Assembly (NCBI RefSeq): GCF_000473365.1
Contig: NZ_KI421517.1
Coordinates: forward strand, 1,918,745-1,982,744
Direction of reading: 5' to 3'
DNA: 64,000 nucleotides
Source of the DNA: Adhaeribacter aquaticus DSM 16391
Lineage (GTDB): Bacteria; Bacteroidota; Bacteroidia; Cytophagales; Hymenobacteraceae
The notes under the pieces are model-generated. The model did not search any database and was not told the origin of the DNA. It saw nothing but the letters and a program-made list of their open reading frames with translations. Within the stretch, counting starts at the first letter, position 1; every line of letters begins with the position of its first letter. The translations under genes and the position numbers were made by a program. Positions 62,910 through 64,000 of this stretch are shown piece by piece.

Positions 62910-64000
62910 CTAGTTTTGAAAGAATCCATTGATAGATTTACATACCCTACTTACCTCTTCCTCCATCATTCCTGGCCAAAGAGGCAAACTTAAACAAGTA
63001 TCATCTATTTCTTCAATTAACGAAAAATCTACTTTTTCAAATTGTAAATTTAGAAAAGCAGTTTGCAAATGAGGAGGTACCGGATAATGAATAGCTGTTC
63101 CAATACCATGAAATAGTAAATAATGTTGAAGAGCGTCTCTCTTTTTGGATCTTATAACATAAAGATGAAAAACATGATTTGAATCCCCTGCAATTTTTGG
63201 CAAAATTAAATCGTCAAGATCTTGAAGGAAATAGTTGTACCAAGTGGCCATTTTTATTCTTCCTTCCGTCCACGATTCTAAATATGTTAATTTTACATTT
63301 AAAATTGCTGCCTGTATTTCATCAAGTCAGGAGTTCATCCCTATAACTTCATTTAAATATTTTTGCTCTGATCCATAATTCCGGTAGAGCCGAACCTTCT
63401 GGGTTAATTCATCACTGTTTGTGGTTATGGCACCGGCATCACCTAATGCGCCCAAATTCTTGGTTGGGTAAAAGCTAGTTGCATTTATATCTCCAAAACT
63501 TCCCGTTAATTGTCCCTTATACTTTGCTCCATGTGCCGGAGCATTATCTTCTACTACAAATAAATTATGCTTTTTTGCTATTGCTAAAATTGAGGTCATT
63601 TCACATGCTTGCCCATACATATGAACGGTTATAATGGCCTTTGTTCTTGTTGTTATTGCTTTTTCTAAAAGTAGAGGATTAAATTATAGATAATTATATT
63701 TGGCTCTAAAGGAACAATAGTAGCACCACAGAGGCTACGGCTAACTAGGTAGCAAGTAAGTATGAGCAGGCACAATAACTTCATCTCTTGGTCCTATTCC
63801 TAACACTTTTAAAGATACCTGTAATGCCCCTAAACCATTTGCAACACCTACACAATGTTTGACTTGGTTATAAGCATTAAAATTCTCTTCAAAATTTTTC
63901 AGATATTTTCCTAATACATACCAGTGAGAGTCATAAACTTCTTTCATTACCTCCAGCACTTGGTCCCAATTAAGTGTATGCTGGTAGTCAAAAGAATAAA
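62910..64000 (-). pseudogene. Decayed DegT/DnrJ/EryC1/StrS aminotransferase paralogue, running off the right edge
   Basis: Fragments in one overall frame match the intact aminotransferase at 58056-59162: SFDYQHTLNWDQVLEVM at the edge, WYVLGKYLKNFEENF, DEVIVPAHTY, then MYGQACEM, FYPTKNLGALGDAGA with the Lys, YLNEVIGMNS and LPLWPGMMEEE at the end. Damage comprises several one-base losses and stops between about 63650 and 63770, and an in-frame TGA near 63330 where Arg is expected (NS-stop-LDEIQAA). Only the first few codons lie beyond the window. It cannot make a full-length enzyme. Confidence 0.88.

Overview
The window looks like a chromosomal segment of a Bacteroidota bacterium, most likely Cytophagales (Hymenobacteraceae-like). 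This is judged from protein content (DUF5060/DUF4038 glycosidases, GH109, a 725-residue membrane pyrophosphatase, Tat-type Gfo/Idh/MocA oxidoreductases), the GrpE-DnaJ and Hpt-Adk-Obg order, the scarcity of recognisable Shine-Dalgarno sequences, and dispersed GTCATCCTGAGC-type hairpins that I recall from such genomes. The genus is a guess. I see no rRNA, tRNA, CRISPR array or intact insertion sequence.

Region 1 (1-15468, all minus strand) is a rhamnose/pectin region. Three exported glycosidases (a DUF5060/DUF4038 protein running off the left edge, a GH78 alpha-L-rhamnosidase and a GH140-like apiosidase) suggest attack on rhamnogalacturonan-type side chains. A GntR-type regulator follows, then a full L-rhamnose route: RhaT uptake, RhaM mutarotase, isomerase, rhamnulokinase and a bifunctional rhamnulose-1-phosphate aldolase/lactaldehyde dehydrogenase. 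The gaps between these genes are swollen with repeats, including a 169-bp tandem duplication.

Region 2 (15572-23916) is accessory. It holds two divergent HNH endonuclease genes, one cut by a single in-frame stop; an intact Nudix gene and a decayed copy of it on either side of an SDR/DUF2867 gene; and an operon of a Tat-type oxidoreductase and a bicupin, plus a DUF5009 membrane protein. Region 3 (24409-27724, plus strand) is a tight operon of a galactokinase-like GHMP kinase, a nucleotidyltransferase and a GH109 alpha-N-acetylgalactosaminidase. I read it as a possible amino-sugar salvage module and consider it the best candidate for an undescribed pathway here.

Region 4 (27794-43046) is mostly housekeeping: acyltransferases, a nucleoside hydrolase, an ABC ATPase, DnaJ, GrpE, a membrane transglutaminase-like protein, ObgE, Adk, Hpt, a K+-type membrane pyrophosphatase, an M42 peptidase and a TPR protein.

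Region 5 (43140-64000) is a surface polysaccharide locus. It has a polytopic, possibly polymerase-like protein on the plus strand, then a long minus-strand run: UbiA-like protein, HAD phosphatase, GT4, AsnB, Wzx flippase, two GT4, GT2, a GT-A-like protein, two more GT2, and an Fdt/Qdt-type set for a 3-acetamido-3,6-dideoxyhexose (aminotransferase, acetyltransferase, two ketoisomerase paralogues). A PglK-like ABC exporter and a decayed second aminotransferase follow at the right edge. No RmlA/RmlB or initiating phosphoglycosyl transferase is in view; these may lie beyond base 64000.
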